Numbered from the stretch's first letter, positions 9,543 through 18,566 are shown. The stretch is DNA of 64,000 nucleotides from Bartonella harrusi (GCF_024297065.1 NZ_CP101114.1:1481001-1545000); one strand, 5' to 3'. Notes: a model not told the origin generated them from the letters alone. Made by a program: numbers and translations.

Positions 9543-9829
9543 GAATCTTCTATAAGGTGTTTTTTAAAATTAAAGTAAGGAAGAGGAACAAACTTTTTCT
9601 TTTTTGATTTGTTAAAAATATGTGATTTTTCTCAAATAATTTTATAACCTCTTTCAAAAATAAAAATATTTTGTTAACCACTATCATAGATAGTGGGAGA
9701 CGCAGTGGTGATTGTTACGCGTACCGCTGAAATATTCATAGACACTTTTATTTTAAGTGTTTGATTTCATGAATTGTTTTTATAACAGCCGTTTACCAGC
9801 TGTTAAAACAAAAGTGCTCCTTTTGATTC
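9543..9829 (+). promoter_or_regulatory. ctrA control region with GANTC sites and candidate CtrA box
   Basis: Two GANTC sites (CcrM methylation) lie at 9543-9547 and 9825-9829. TTTA-N7-TTAA at 9792-9806 differs by one base from the CtrA consensus TTAA-N7-TTAA, suggesting autoregulation as in Caulobacter. A palindrome CCACTATC-ATA-GATAGTGG lies at 9678-9696. The motifs are visible; their function is inferred. The spacer 9285-9854 contains no other gene. Confidence 0.4.
9678..9696. promoter_or_regulatory. Palindrome upstream of ctrA
   Basis: Two perfect 8-base arms, CCACTATC and GATAGTGG, separated by three bases, 159 bases before the ctrA start. It has no T run, so it looks more like an operator than a terminator. 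The binding protein is unknown. Confidence 0.45.
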
Positions 9830-9854
9830 GGAGGGGCAAAGTGAGGGATCTAAA

Positions 9855-10556
9855 ATGCGCGTTTTATTAATTGAAGATGATAAAGCGATGACTCAAAGCA
9901 TTGAGTTAATGTTAAAGTCGGCAAACTTTAATGTCTATATCACCGATCTCGGTGAAGAAGGTGTCGATTTAGGGAAGCTTTATGATTATGATATCATTTT
10001 GCTTGATTTAAATCTTCCTGATATGTCCGGATATGATGTTTTGCGGACTCTACGATTAGCAAAGATAAAGACTCCTGTTCTCATTCTTTCTGGTATGAAT
10101 GCCATTGAAGATAAGGTCCGTGGCTTTGGCTTTGGTGCGGATGATTATATGACGAAGCCCTTCCATAAGGATGAGCTTATTGCACGTATTCATGCGGTTG
10201 TTCGTCGCTCTAAGGGGCATGCACAATCGGTGATCGTTACAGGCGATCTCACCGTCAACCTTGATGCAAAAACAGTCGAAGTTGCGGGGCATCCCGTTCA
10301 TTTAACTGGTAAAGAATATCAGATGCTAGAGCTTCTCTCTCTACGCAAAGGCACGACACTCACCAAGGAAATGTTTCTTAATCATCTCTATGGTGGAATG
10401 GATGAACCAGAACTTAAAATTATCGACGTGTTTATCTGTAAACTCCGGAAGAAATTAGAAGCAATCTCTTCTCATGTAAACTACATTGATACAGTTTGGG
10501 GACGTGGTTACGTTTTACGTGATCCAGTTGAAGAAAACGTACGTAAAACCGCTTAA
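9855..10556 (+). CDS. ctrA: Cell-cycle response regulator CtrA
   Basis: 233 residues with an OmpR/PhoB-type layout. The receiver domain (1-120) carries the acidic pocket IEDDK at 6-10, phospho-acceptor D51 ([11 protein letters not shown]) and the conserved lysine in TKPFHKDEL. The winged-helix DNA-binding domain (about 125-225) carries [12 protein letters not shown] and [11 protein letters not shown]. The length and the tail after YVLRDP are typical of CtrA. CtrA is phosphorylated through CckA and ChpT and controls division, replication and envelope genes. The pathway is well represented here: ChpT is next door, SciP 1.6 kb upstream, DivK 37 kb downstream. It is followed by a strong terminator. 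Confidence 0.98.
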   Translation: MRVLLIEDDKAMTQSIELMLKSANFNVYITDLGEEGVDLGKLYDYDIILLDLNLPDMSGYDVLRTLRLAKIKTPVLILSGMNAIEDKVRGFGFGADDYMTKPFHKDELIARIHAVVRRSKGHAQSVIVTGDLTVNLDAKTVEVAGHPVHLTGKEYQMLELLSLRKGTTLTKEMFLNHLYGGMDEPELKIIDVFICKLRKKLEAISSHVNYIDTVWGRGYVLRDPVEENVRKTA

Positions 10557-10577
10557 GCAGTAAAAATGCACATTGTA

Positions 10578-10609
10578 AAATCTCGGAATGTAGCGGGCCG
10601 AGATTTTTT
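10578..10609 (+). terminator. ctrA Rho-independent terminator
   Basis: Stem AAATCTCGG / CCGAGATTT with an 11-base loop, running into six T, 21 bases after the ctrA stop. Confidence 0.85.
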
Positions 10610-10770
10610 CTCTGTTGCAATAAAAGGTTTGTATATGAAAAAATCTCTTATATATAAGAACGCTTAAAGCTCAGAAAAACAAATATCCCTCTTTACGGGT
10701 GTAACCCGATTGCTTACAAATACATCTAAACTTTCTTTTTTTGACATAACTTAAACGTCTCTATCTTATT

Positions 10771-11412
10771 TTATTCAAAGCTTTTTACAGTATCCAAAAT
10801 AATACAATTTTCAGTTTCATCAATATTAATTTGCATATCTGTCATCTCAGCAAGCAACACTGTATAATAAAATTGGATAGCATGAGCATCGATATCTTTT
10901 TCTTGAGTTTCTCTCTTATAAAATGCCATAAAATGAGGAGGAATACGTAGAGATTTACCGGAAATTTTAAAGCGAAAAGAGCGTTTTTTTTCGTCCTGTA
11001 AAATCATAACAATGATTTCTCCTCCACGAGAAGCTGTTGCATTTGCAATCAATAACAAATTAAGCAAAAGTTTAACTTCATTTTTTGGTAAAAGCCAAGA
11101 AGGAGCTTGCCAATTTAAAATTGCTTTTTCTTCCTTCATATATTGTTGCGCAACCTGCTCAGCAGAACGTGTTTCTATTTTTTCCCCATTTGCTCCTGAA
11201 AAACCAAAAGCCAATCGCGCAAATTGTAGACGTGCGCAAGCACTGGCAACGGACCAACGCACCAATTGCAAAGCATCTTCTTCAGCCCCCCCTTCATCGT
11301 AAAGTTCCATCGCATTTTGAATAGCACCAACAGGTGAAACCAAATCATGGCAAATACGGCTACAAAGCAAAGCAGCAAGATCGGCAGGCTTCAAAGAAAC
11401 AGCTAACGTCAT
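10771..11412 (-). CDS. chpT: Histidine phosphotransferase ChpT
   Basis: 213 residues. The dimerization/phosphotransfer helix near the N-terminus reads ALLCSRICHDLVSPVGAIQN, with the phospho-acceptor histidine at residue 22 in the H-D-L-x-x-P context of ChpT. The C-terminal part is the degenerate GHKL-like domain, with no ATP-binding motifs, again typical. ChpT carries phosphate from the hybrid kinase CckA to CtrA and CpdR. It is transcribed convergently to ctrA across a short spacer. GGAG lies upstream of the ATG, at a slightly long spacing. Confidence 0.93.
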   Translation of the reverse strand: MTLAVSLKPADLAALLCSRICHDLVSPVGAIQNAMELYDEGGAEEDALQLVRWSVASACARLQFARLAFGFSGANGEKIETRSAEQVAQQYMKEEKAILNWQAPSWLLPKNEVKLLLNLLLIANATASRGGEIIVMILQDEKKRSFRFKISGKSLRIPPHFMAFYKRETQEKDIDAHAIQFYYTVLLAEMTDMQINIDETENCIILDTVKSFE

Positions 11413-11624
11413 AATTTTGAGAACTCCAAGAATTTAAAAATCAACTTCATTTTAAAGAAAAATTCTTAACATCCAATGCATAGATAGAATTTTAAAAATC
11501 ATGCTAAAGAATTTTTTAAAAAAGATTCAATAGTTTAAATAATCTCATATCTTATTTTTTATTTGAATAGAATGAAAATACTAATATTATCTTTTTGTTT
11601 GTAACCAATAAAAGGAAAAATTTT

Positions 11625-12221
11625 ATGTCTCTCTCTCTTCTAACACGCTGGTACAAAAAGATTGTATCTATCATCTTCCTTTTATTCGTCATCATTAATA
11701 GTGCAAATGCTCAACTTCAATCAATAGAACAAAACGAACCTCATTATTCATTGCAAGAAATTATTGATTCTGGTCATAGTTTTTTTGGAAAAACGGCTAG
11801 CAGTATAGCAATAGCCATTCAAAACATTTTTTCACAATATGGTTATCCAAATGCTTATATTTTAGGGGAAGAAGCTTCTGGTGCTTTTTTTGCTGGATTA
11901 ACCTATGGCGAAGGAACACTTTTTAGCAAAAACTATGGTCAGCACAAAGTTTTTTGGCAAGGCCCCTCTGTGGGATGGGATTTTGGTGGACAAGGTTCTC
12001 GTTTAATGATCTTAGTTTATGATCTCAATCATATAAATAATTTATGGGGACGCTATGGTGGTCTTTCTGGTTCGGCCTATTTAATTGGAGGTGTTGGTTT
12101 TCATGTCCTCAAACGCCACAATGTTTTGTTAGTTCCGATACGAACAGGAATTGGTGCACGTCTTGGCATCAATGTAGGATATTTAAAATTAACACCGAAA
12201 CCAACATGGAACCCATTTTAA
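11625..12221 (+). CDS. eipA: Periplasmic envelope-integrity protein EipA (DUF1134)
   Basis: 198 residues from the ATG at 11625, which follows AAAGGA; the longer frame from 11595 starts with TTG and has no site. A signal peptide covers the first 30 residues (IIFLLFVIINSANAQ). The rest is the glycine-rich beta DUF1134 domain (SGAFFAGLTYGEG, GPSVGWDFGGQGSR, LSGSAYLIGGVGF). In Brucella, EipA supports envelope stress resistance and its gene is controlled by CtrA, so its place beside chpT and ctrA is meaningful. No perfect CtrA box was found by eye upstream, so that regulation is not shown here. Confidence 0.87.
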   Translation: MSLSLLTRWYKKIVSIIFLLFVIINSANAQLQSIEQNEPHYSLQEIIDSGHSFFGKTASSIAIAIQNIFSQYGYPNAYILGEEASGAFFAGLTYGEGTLFSKNYGQHKVFWQGPSVGWDFGGQGSRLMILVYDLNHINNLWGRYGGLSGSAYLIGGVGFHVLKRHNVLLVPIRTGIGARLGINVGYLKLTPKPTWNPF

Positions 12222-12248
12222 AACAAACCCTTATTGAAAAGAGGATTT

Positions 12249-12899
12249 ATGCTTATCCAATCGTTTCTCTTTTTTATTTTTGGAGTTGCTTGCACTTCGT
12301 GGTTACTCGTGCTTTTTTCTCCTCTTATTTGGCGCAAAGTCATTCACTTTGCGCATAAATATGCTACTGTACAAATTCCATTATCGCACATTGAAATACA
12401 AGCAAACTATGATTTTCTTTGTGCAAAACATGCTGTAGAACGGACCCGGAATGAGCAAAAATACGACTCTTTGCAAAAAAAATATGCTCAACAGAAAATA
12501 CAACTTAGCCAAATAACCGAACAGTTTTATCAATTATGTCTTCCCACGCAAGACATATCCTCCTCCCCACAAGAAACACTCGCAACCGAACAAAATGTTG
12601 TCGCATCAAACACTTTCATCATGGACATCCAAACTATGCGTGAAAAAATCGTACATTATCAGCAACTTTTACAAAAAATTCAAACCAATACGCTTGACAC
12701 CACAACAAACAGCCAACTCTTGGATGAATTGCGTGAAGAAACAAAGGAATTAGCAGCAATATTAGCAGCTCAAATAGCATTACAAGAGGGTAAAGCGTCC
12801 CCAATCAACATATTGATCCAAAATTCTAAAAGCAAAAACAATCTAGCATCACGTATTCGCGAAAAGATAACCTCCAGCAAAAAAACACCCCTTACATAA
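12249..12899 (+). CDS. Membrane-anchored coiled-coil protein of unknown function
   Basis: 216 residues from the ATG at 12249, which has AAGAGGA five bases upstream. A single N-terminal membrane helix (about residues 5-30) is followed by a long, charged, glutamine-rich helical region with heptad character (residues about 55-100 and 125-185). I do not recognise the family. It begins 27 bases after eipA on the same strand, so the two are likely one operon and an envelope role is plausible. The tail is lysine-rich. Confidence 0.65.
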   Translation: MLIQSFLFFIFGVACTSWLLVLFSPLIWRKVIHFAHKYATVQIPLSHIEIQANYDFLCAKHAVERTRNEQKYDSLQKKYAQQKIQLSQITEQFYQLCLPTQDISSSPQETLATEQNVVASNTFIMDIQTMREKIVHYQQLLQKIQTNTLDTTTNSQLLDELREETKELAAILAAQIALQEGKASPINILIQNSKSKNNLASRIREKITSSKKTPLT

Positions 12900-12956
12900 A
12901 TTTCCTTAAAAATAACTGAAGTCAATATGCTGATATTCTCATTATTAAACTGTAAA

Positions 12957-13004
12957 AATGTTAGATAATGCATTGTTTATAATGTTAGATAATGCATTGT
13001 TTAT
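12957..13004. repeat. Perfect 24-bp tandem duplication
   Basis: Two identical head-to-tail 24-base units (12957-12980 and 12981-13004), each ending in GCATTGTTTAT. They directly precede integrase relic copy B. A copy-number polymorphism between strains is likely. Confidence 0.9.
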
Positions 13005-13543
13005 AATGATAATTAATCGTTTTACGTGTTGGGTTAGCCTCCGAATATTGTAAGATTCTCTCATCTTAAGTTCTTTTATGTTCAATCAATCATAATCATT
13101 TATTTGTACATCATAAGTGGGGCTATCGTGTAGGCAAAAAAACTCTAAAAAAGGAGGTAAAATGCTTCTTATGAATCGTCTCAATACCAAGGGTTGTCGC
13201 AACATTGGGGGCTAACAAAGAGTATGATGGCGCCAGCTTGTACCTTCATAAGCGTAAAGATGGTTGTGCTCAATGGCTTTATCGCTATACCATTCACGGA
13301 CACCATCATGAAATGGGCTTTGGTGCTTTAAGAAATGTCTTAAAGCAAGCACGTGAATTGGCAACCCAATGGCGTTCTGTTTTGCATGAGGGGCGTTCTG
13401 TTTTGCATGAGGGCCGTGCCTCCATTAAAGAACATGACAAACAAAAGCGTGAGGCAATGCGTAATCTGCATTATTTAAAAAGACATCTTTGCAAAGTAAG
13501 CTGTTCTGTCTTAACAGAAAATCTAATGTTGACATTATTTTGA
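13005..13543 (+). pseudogene. Integrase relic, copy B
   Basis: After a conserved leader (GAATATTGTAAGATTCTCTC at about 13045) and a strong ribosome-binding site (AAGGAGGT), codons starting at ATG 13162 read MLLMNRLNTKGCRNIGG and stop. The arm-type DNA-binding domain of a phage integrase continues one frame over (YDGASLYLHKRKDG, QWLYRYTIHGHHHEMGFG, KQREAMRNLHYLK-like end). No catalytic tyrosine-recombinase domain follows. A perfect 21-base in-frame tandem duplication at 13371-13412 repeats the codons for RSVLHEG. This is the best-preserved copy in the window together with copy F. Confidence 0.82.
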
Positions 13544-13626
13544 AATGACAAATCAAAAGTCTTTTCCAAGAAGAGAATTAAAAATGAAACTCTCTATTAA
13601 ACAGTTTTAAGAATAAAATCATTCCC

Positions 13627-14745
13627 TTAAGAATGATAAAAATCCCTGATTTGCTGGATAATCATATCTTGATCCGTTGTCGTTAAATAAGGATACATTG
13701 GTAAACTTAAAACACAATTTCCCAAAGACTCAGAAACAGAAAGAGAATTTTTTACATAAGGAAAGTGTTTATAAGCTCGCTGTTGATGCAATGGAGTCGT
13801 GTAATAAACCATTGTCGGAATCGATTTCTTTTGTAAATATTCCTTTAATTTATCACGCTCTTCTCCCTTAATAGTGTATTGTGCATAAGCACAACGCACA
13901 TTATCTTCCACGTCTGGAACTGTGACAACATCTCTTAAACCATCGGAATAACGTCGAGCAATTGCCACGCGCTTTTCCATCTCATCTTCAAAGATCACAA
14001 GCTTTTCTAGCAAAATCGCAGCCTGAAGAGTATCTAAACGTGAATTCATACCGATACGCACATTATCATATTGGGTTTCACCTTTACCATGAAACAAAAT
14101 AGACCGTAAAAGTGCTGCCAAATTATCATCATTGGTCATCATAGCGCCTCCATCGCCATAACACCCCAAAGGTTTTGCGGGATAAAAACTTGTGGCAGCA
14201 ACATTACCAAAAGCCCCACACATAATATTACCGCTTTTTCCCCCCATAGATTGAGCAGCATCTTCAATAACAAAAAGATTTTCCTGTACAGCTATTTTAG
14301 CAATTTCTATATAATCAGCAGGAAGACCAAACAAATCAACAGCAATAATTGCCTTTGGTTTTAGACGTCCCTCTTTTTTAATCATTTCTATTGCTTCACG
14401 AAGTTTCTCAACATCAATATTAAATGTATCAGGAAGGACGTCAACAAAAACAGGCTCGGCTCCAACTAAAGCGACAACTTCAGCAGTTGCACAAAATGTA
14501 AAGCTAGGACAAAAAACAGCATCACCTGGACCAATATTTCGGGCCATAAGAGGCATTTTCAAGGCATCAGTGCCATTGGCGCAAGCAATCACATGTTTAA
14601 CGCCAAGATACTCTGCCAACCGCTCTTCAAACTCTGTTACTTTTGGCCCCAAAATATACTGACCACTGGCAACTACATGTGCAATTGTAGAATTAATTTT
14701 GTCTTCAATACGCGCACGCTGCGCCCTAAGGTCGATAAATTGCAT
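13627..14745 (-). CDS. DegT/DnrJ/EryC1/StrS sugar aminotransferase
   Basis: 372 residues from the ATG at 14745, chosen because GGAG lies seven bases upstream; the frame extends 10 codons further without a site. PLP-fold landmarks are HVIACANGTDALKMPL, FVIEDAAQSMGGK and the Schiff-base lysine in SFYPAKPLGCYGDGG. The class transfers an amino group to keto-sugar nucleotides. It follows the Gfo/Idh/MocA dehydrogenase by 52 bases on the same strand. This pairing is typical of WbpB-WbpE or WlbA-like routes to 3-amino sugars for surface polysaccharide, though the exact sugar cannot be read from the sequence. Confidence 0.9.
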   Translation of the reverse strand: MQFIDLRAQRARIEDKINSTIAHVVASGQYILGPKVTEFEERLAEYLGVKHVIACANGTDALKMPLMARNIGPGDAVFCPSFTFCATAEVVALVGAEPVFVDVLPDTFNIDVEKLREAIEMIKKEGRLKPKAIIAVDLFGLPADYIEIAKIAVQENLFVIEDAAQSMGGKSGNIMCGAFGNVAATSFYPAKPLGCYGDGGAMMTNDDNLAALLRSILFHGKGETQYDNVRIGMNSRLDTLQAAILLEKLVIFEDEMEKRVAIARRYSDGLRDVVTVPDVEDNVRCAYAQYTIKGEERDKLKEYLQKKSIPTMVYYTTPLHQQRAYKHFPYVKNSLSVSESLGNCVLSLPMYPYLTTTDQDMIIQQIRDFYHS

Positions 14746-14797
14746 ATTAACTCCATTGATAACATAACAATGCAAAAATACTACTGATCTCTTTTAT

Positions 14798-15751
14798 TTA
14801 AGAATGACTGACACTAGCAGCCGTTAAAATGCGTAAAACAGCAAGAGCATCATCACCATTTGTGCGAGGCAATTGACGCGTCTCAATACAATGAAGAAAG
14901 TGTTGCAATTCACAAGTAAGCGGCAAATTTTCACAAACATCAATATAATTCAACGCATCCGTGTTAAAAGCCCATTCTTTATTCTGCTTCCAAACAGCAA
15001 AACGCTGCAATGCCAATTTACGGTTCCATGGTTTCATATCATCAAAAACCAGCATCGCCTTTGTACCCACAACAGTTAAACGCCTTTCACGATAAGGGCT
15101 AAAACGTGAAGTAAACAAGTGACTCCGTATACCATTTGGAAAAATCATATGAACATGAGCAAAATCAGAAAGCTGGTTAATGACAGAAGCCCCCTCACCA
15201 CGAACCTCAGAAGGTTCACATCCTGTCAAAGCCAAAATCATTGAAAGATCATGAGGCGCAAGATCCCATAAAGCATCGCTCTGTGTATGAAATTTTCCAA
15301 AACCTAATCGATGAGAGTAGATATAGCGTATCTCACCCAGCTCTCCCTCTTCTACCAATTCACACATTTTTTCAAAAGCCGGATGAAATCGCAAAATATG
15401 CCCCACCATAAAAACTCGTCCGTATTCACCAGCAAGCTGAACTTGATGCTCAGCATCTGCTACGTTTAAAGCAATTGGTTTTTCAACCAACACATCCTTA
15501 TCATTCTTAAGAGCACACAACGCATTTTCCGTATGAAATTGTGGCGGTAACGCCAATACCAGTGCATCAATATCTTCATGAGTAAAAAGATCTCCAGGTG
15601 CAACAAGGTCCACGCCATACATATTTGCAAAACTTGCAGCACGCTCAATATTCATATCAGAAACCGCTACTAAAGCGCCAAGTCCGTGGAGTGTTCGTAT
15701 ATGATTTTCACCCCAATGACCACATCCTAAAACCGCTACACGTGCCAACAT
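14798..15751 (-). CDS. Gfo/Idh/MocA-family NAD-dependent sugar dehydrogenase
   Basis: 317 residues. The N-terminal Rossmann fold starts with VAVLGCGHWGENH (residues 5-17), and the catalytic EKP motif follows in VLVEKPIAL near residue 91. The C-terminal alpha/beta domain carries HILRFHPAFEKM and WDLAPHDLSMIL, whose histidines and aspartate line the active site in this family. It is probably the first gene of a two-gene operon with the aminotransferase, oxidising a sugar nucleotide to the keto form that the aminotransferase uses. That functional link is inferred from adjacency. Its start lies about 170 bases from the tRNA-Met gene, which is on the other strand. Confidence 0.88.
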   Translation of the reverse strand: MLARVAVLGCGHWGENHIRTLHGLGALVAVSDMNIERAASFANMYGVDLVAPGDLFTHEDIDALVLALPPQFHTENALCALKNDKDVLVEKPIALNVADAEHQVQLAGEYGRVFMVGHILRFHPAFEKMCELVEEGELGEIRYIYSHRLGFGKFHTQSDALWDLAPHDLSMILALTGCEPSEVRGEGASVINQLSDFAHVHMIFPNGIRSHLFTSRFSPYRERRLTVVGTKAMLVFDDMKPWNRKLALQRFAVWKQNKEWAFNTDALNYIDVCENLPLTCELQHFLHCIETRQLPRTNGDDALAVLRILTAASVSHS

Positions 15752-15922
15752 CTTTATACCTTACCTGCTCATTTATATAAAAAAAGATATTACCACTCAC
15801 TCCATATCGGGGATAAAATAGAATGACAAGTAAAAAGCTTAAAAACGATGCTTGACATCTTACTATTCTACCTCTTATATCCGCAAGAGATGGGAGAATT
15901 TACAATTGTATTTATTAGTTTT

Positions 15923-15999
15923 GGCGGAGTAGCTCAGTAGGTTAGAGCAGAGGAATCATAATCCTTGTGTCGGGGGTTCAAATCCCTCCTCCGCTACCA
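15923..15999 (+). tRNA. tRNA-Met (CAT)
   Basis: A complete 77-base cloverleaf: acceptor arm GGCGGAG/CTCCGCT, D stem GCTC/GAGC, anticodon stem GAGGA/TCCTT with loop ATCATAA (anticodon CAT), T loop GTTCAAATC and an encoded CCA. The paired first base and lack of initiator features make it an elongator; a lysidine-modified tRNA-Ile2 cannot be excluded from sequence. Phage-tail remnants begin directly after its 3' end. Confidence 0.95.
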
Positions 16000-16023
16000 T
16001 TCTCTTATTCGAAATGTAGCTTG

Positions 16024-16061
16024 CCACTAGGTTTTGCACAATTTGACCACTAGGTTTTGCA
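16024..16061. repeat. Direct repeat pair after tRNA-Met
   Basis: CCACTAGGTTTTGCA occurs twice with a 23-base period (16024-16038 and 16047-16061), 25 bases after the tRNA. It could be part of an attachment region, but no distal copy was found in the window. Confidence 0.6.
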
Positions 16062-16199
16062 GCAATTCATTTTTTTCAAAGGTCTTTTTAGACGATTCTC
16101 AAAGAAGTTTTAAGAGGTGTTTAGAGCCTCTTTCATGAGTCTTATTTTTCTCTACCCAGAATCACAATTTGAGATGATTCATCTCTTCCAATAACCCCA

Positions 16200-16732
16200 T
16201 TATTTGACATCTAAAATCTATAAAATATGCATGCAGAGACCAACAAATTTTGTATCATTTGCATCATATTTTGTAAAAATAACCTCATTTTCAAAGGATT
16301 TTCATTTTTTCAAAGGGCTCTCAAAGGGTCTTCAAAGGCCTTTCAAAGGTCATTTATTGCCTCTTTTAGGGGAATTGAATAATCGTTTCTTCCTATCCCA
16401 AGCATATTACTAAAAAGAGAAAAAGCATTTGAGCAATTGGGGCAACTTGACCCTATTGCTCTTTAGCATGCAATTGTGCAATGTTTGCACTATTGTTGGT
16501 GTAAGGAATTGGGTAAACATTACCCTATTGCTCATCTTCACGCACTTGGTACAACCTACACCAATTTCTTCAAATGCCTATCATCATCAATCAAAAGGTC
16601 AAGTTGACCCTTTGATTTTTTATCCCCTTCACACTTTATATATTGTGATTTAAAAATGCATTATCGCTTCCTTGAGCAATTGGGGCAACTTGCACCTATT
16701 GCATGATAACAAATAATTCGGTCAACTTGACC
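16200..16732. repeat. Degenerate repeat region downstream of phage gene D
   Basis: This region holds TCAAAGG-rich repeats (16290-16350), an inverted repeat GAGCAAT/ATTGCTC with inner GGG/CCC (16431-16461), a related copy at 16673-16705 and a hairpin at 16589-16621. Read on the minus strand, 16440-16520 resembles the C-terminal codons of gene D (VYPI, NIAQLHAKEQ then stop, against VYPL, NIALWFADEK then stop). It therefore looks like duplicated and decayed gene D ends. No gene is called. Confidence 0.5.
16589..16621 (+). terminator. Terminator-like hairpin
   Basis: AATCAAA/TTTGATT outer arms and GGTCAA/TTGACC inner arms with T runs after the plus-strand stem. It lies downstream of the minus-strand phage tail genes, where the opposite reading has no T run. 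Confidence 0.45.
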
Positions 16733-17845
16733 CTATTTCTCATCAGCAAACCAAAGTGCAATGTTTCCACTTTGATTCACATGCGCATCACCGATCAAAG
16801 GGTAAACTTTACTTTTTGATTTTCTTGTGCACGGCATTCTACGAGGTTGACTTTTCCCATGGCTGTTTCCCTTTTCTGGTGCCTCTAAGGTGATTTCTGT
16901 GGTATAGCCGCTTTGTTTCTCATAGCGGTGGGTGACGGTTGCGGCTTTCCATGCTCCATTGATTTGCTCGCGGAACCCTTGCAAAATGAGAGGTTGATCG
17001 GCCATGATTTCTGGACGCCCCTCTAAAGCCAAAGAACCACTGCCCATACCACGACAAAGCCGGTCCGATTCTGATGCGGCAGCAGCCAAAGCTTCCTCTC
17101 TGCAAGGATAGCAACCACGCAAACGCCGTGTGGGGCCTTGGAGATTCGTTTGATATTTGACAGACAGCTGTTTTCCTTGCGAGCGATCAAAATAGGTTGA
17201 TTCAACGCTGCCATATTGGGTGCGTGGCTCGAGGGTAAATTCCCAACTGGAACAATCATGCTTGGCAAGAGTGATTGCCGGTAAATTGTTGCCGCTTAAA
17301 AATAAAAACTTATTGTCTTTGATAAAAAAACGTGCCTGCATACGCTCCGCAAGGCGGGTTAAAAAATCAATTGTCGACTGATTGGTGCACACCACATAAG
17401 GCAAGGTTTTGCTATAAAACTCTTGGTCGACTTTGGCTTGATAACCATGACGCTTGGCTAAGCTTTCGACAATCTCACCAATGGTTTGATTGTCAAAATG
17501 CTCACTTGTCTGTTCTTTGAGTTCGCCACGCATCGAAGCGCTTTTGCCGCAAAGGCGTAAAATCTCTCCATCACTGCCCCCGATACTGACAACCGATTCG
17601 ACAACAAAACGCCCCATAACAGCACTGATGCTGTCCTGATAACCAAACTTCACCTGCAGAGTGCTGTTCTTTTGTGGAACCTCTAAATCATTGTCCCTAT
17701 CATCAAACTCCGCTTCAAAGCGATCGGCTTCATTGCCGGCATGATCGGTAATGGTGGCGCTAAGAAGACGCTGGTAGAAAACCTCATGGACGGTTTTTTC
17801 TCCAACCTTAACCTCAATAAAAGGAGTGCTCCGCCTTAATCCCAT
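16733..17845 (-). CDS. P2-like phage late control protein D (tail hub)
   Basis: 370 residues. The N-terminal part (VFYQRLLSATITDHAGNEAD, then DRFEAEFDDRD) and the central region (LPYVVCTNQSTIDFLTRLAE, RFFIKDNKFLFL) match the gpD/late-control-D family, which forms the baseplate hub of contractile P2-type tails. The C-terminus (YTTEITLEAPEK) is also typical. Its start overlaps the end of gene X, as in P2-like tail operons (U-X-D). Length is normal and the frame is intact, although the upstream tail genes are rearranged, so expression and use are doubtful. Confidence 0.88.
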   Translation of the reverse strand: MGLRRSTPFIEVKVGEKTVHEVFYQRLLSATITDHAGNEADRFEAEFDDRDNDLEVPQKNSTLQVKFGYQDSISAVMGRFVVESVVSIGGSDGEILRLCGKSASMRGELKEQTSEHFDNQTIGEIVESLAKRHGYQAKVDQEFYSKTLPYVVCTNQSTIDFLTRLAERMQARFFIKDNKFLFLSGNNLPAITLAKHDCSSWEFTLEPRTQYGSVESTYFDRSQGKQLSVKYQTNLQGPTRRLRGCYPCREEALAAAASESDRLCRGMGSGSLALEGRPEIMADQPLILQGFREQINGAWKAATVTHRYEKQSGYTTEITLEAPEKGNSHGKSQPRRMPCTRKSKSKVYPLIGDAHVNQSGNIALWFADEK

Positions 17846-18090
17846 AACCGCTTCACTCTGCTTTGAGGAGGAACAAAGACAAATTCAGGCAAAGTGATCT
17901 CTAAACCCCGTGGCAAAACAGCACCATATTGGGCAATCCCTGAATTGGCTCTCAAGGTGGCTTCTAAATAGCCCTCTAAGAATCCAGCCTGTTGACGGTC
18001 TCCTAACACCGCCATGGCATGTTGAAAGCAAATCAGATCGAGACTGAGATCTTCTAACTCTACAACAATGTGCTTTACTGGTAGCTTCAT
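17836..18090 (-). CDS. P2-like phage tail protein X
   Basis: 84 residues, the family's usual size. GFLEGYLEATLRANSG, then AQYGAVLPRGLEITLP, is the LysM-like fold of gpX, a small protein needed for tail completion. It overlaps gene U upstream by four bases (ATGA) and gene D downstream by ten, so the three are translationally coupled. Confidence 0.85.
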   Translation of the reverse strand: MKLPVKHIVVELEDLSLDLICFQHAMAVLGDRQQAGFLEGYLEATLRANSGIAQYGAVLPRGLEITLPEFVFVPPQSRVKRLWD

Positions 18091-18533
18091 AGCTGTCGTC
18101 CCTCTTGGAAATATCCTTGCGGTTTGCCCCCATCAAAAAAGGGCAACAGACTGATGGAATAACGGATACGCTGCGATTGACCAGAGCGACTGATATAATC
18201 GTGGTCTTTGGTGATCGAGGTGATCACCACGGGACCATGGAATATGGCACTATAGCTTATATCATTGACCCAACGAAGCATCTGTACCGGTTTTGCTGCT
18301 CGTATGGTCATAGTGAGTGCATCAATGGCTATACAATCACCAAACTCTTCTGGAAACCATACGCCATGGATGGTTTTGGCATCATTGCCATAGCCGGTAA
18401 ATTGCAAGCTGGGGGCTTTGCCAAAACGCTCCATAGACACCCATGAGGCGGAAAACTCTTCTTCAAAGGATTGGAAATTCAGCCAATCGACATAAAATTG
18501 ATGCGGGCCTAGCATCATCAAAGGATCTTGCAT
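18087..18533 (-). CDS. P2-like phage tail protein U
   Basis: 148 residues. MMLGPHQFYVDWLNFQSFEE near the start and SMERFGKAPSLQFTGYG, then WFPEEFGDC, match gpU of P2-like phages, which joins tail assembly at the head-proximal end. The frame appears complete, through YFQEGRQL. Its first 62 codons are also present in the upstream chimeric frame at 18567-18992, because a 459-base unit has been tandemly duplicated. Confidence 0.85.
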   Translation of the reverse strand: MQDPLMMLGPHQFYVDWLNFQSFEEEFSASWVSMERFGKAPSLQFTGYGNDAKTIHGVWFPEEFGDCIAIDALTMTIRAAKPVQMLRWVNDISYSAIFHGPVVITSITKDHDYISRSGQSQRIRYSISLLPFFDGGKPQGYFQEGRQL

Positions 18534-18566
18534 TGCTTCTCTCCCCTCATTGCTTCTCCCTCCCCC

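Noticed and set aside
15923..15999. Initiator tRNA reading of the tRNA-Met
   Set aside because: Position 1 is paired and the anticodon stem lacks the three consecutive G-C pairs of initiators.
16431..16732. Repeated GCAATTGGGG motifs as a CRISPR or origin iteron set
   Set aside because: Spacing is irregular and the copies align with decayed gene D ends.
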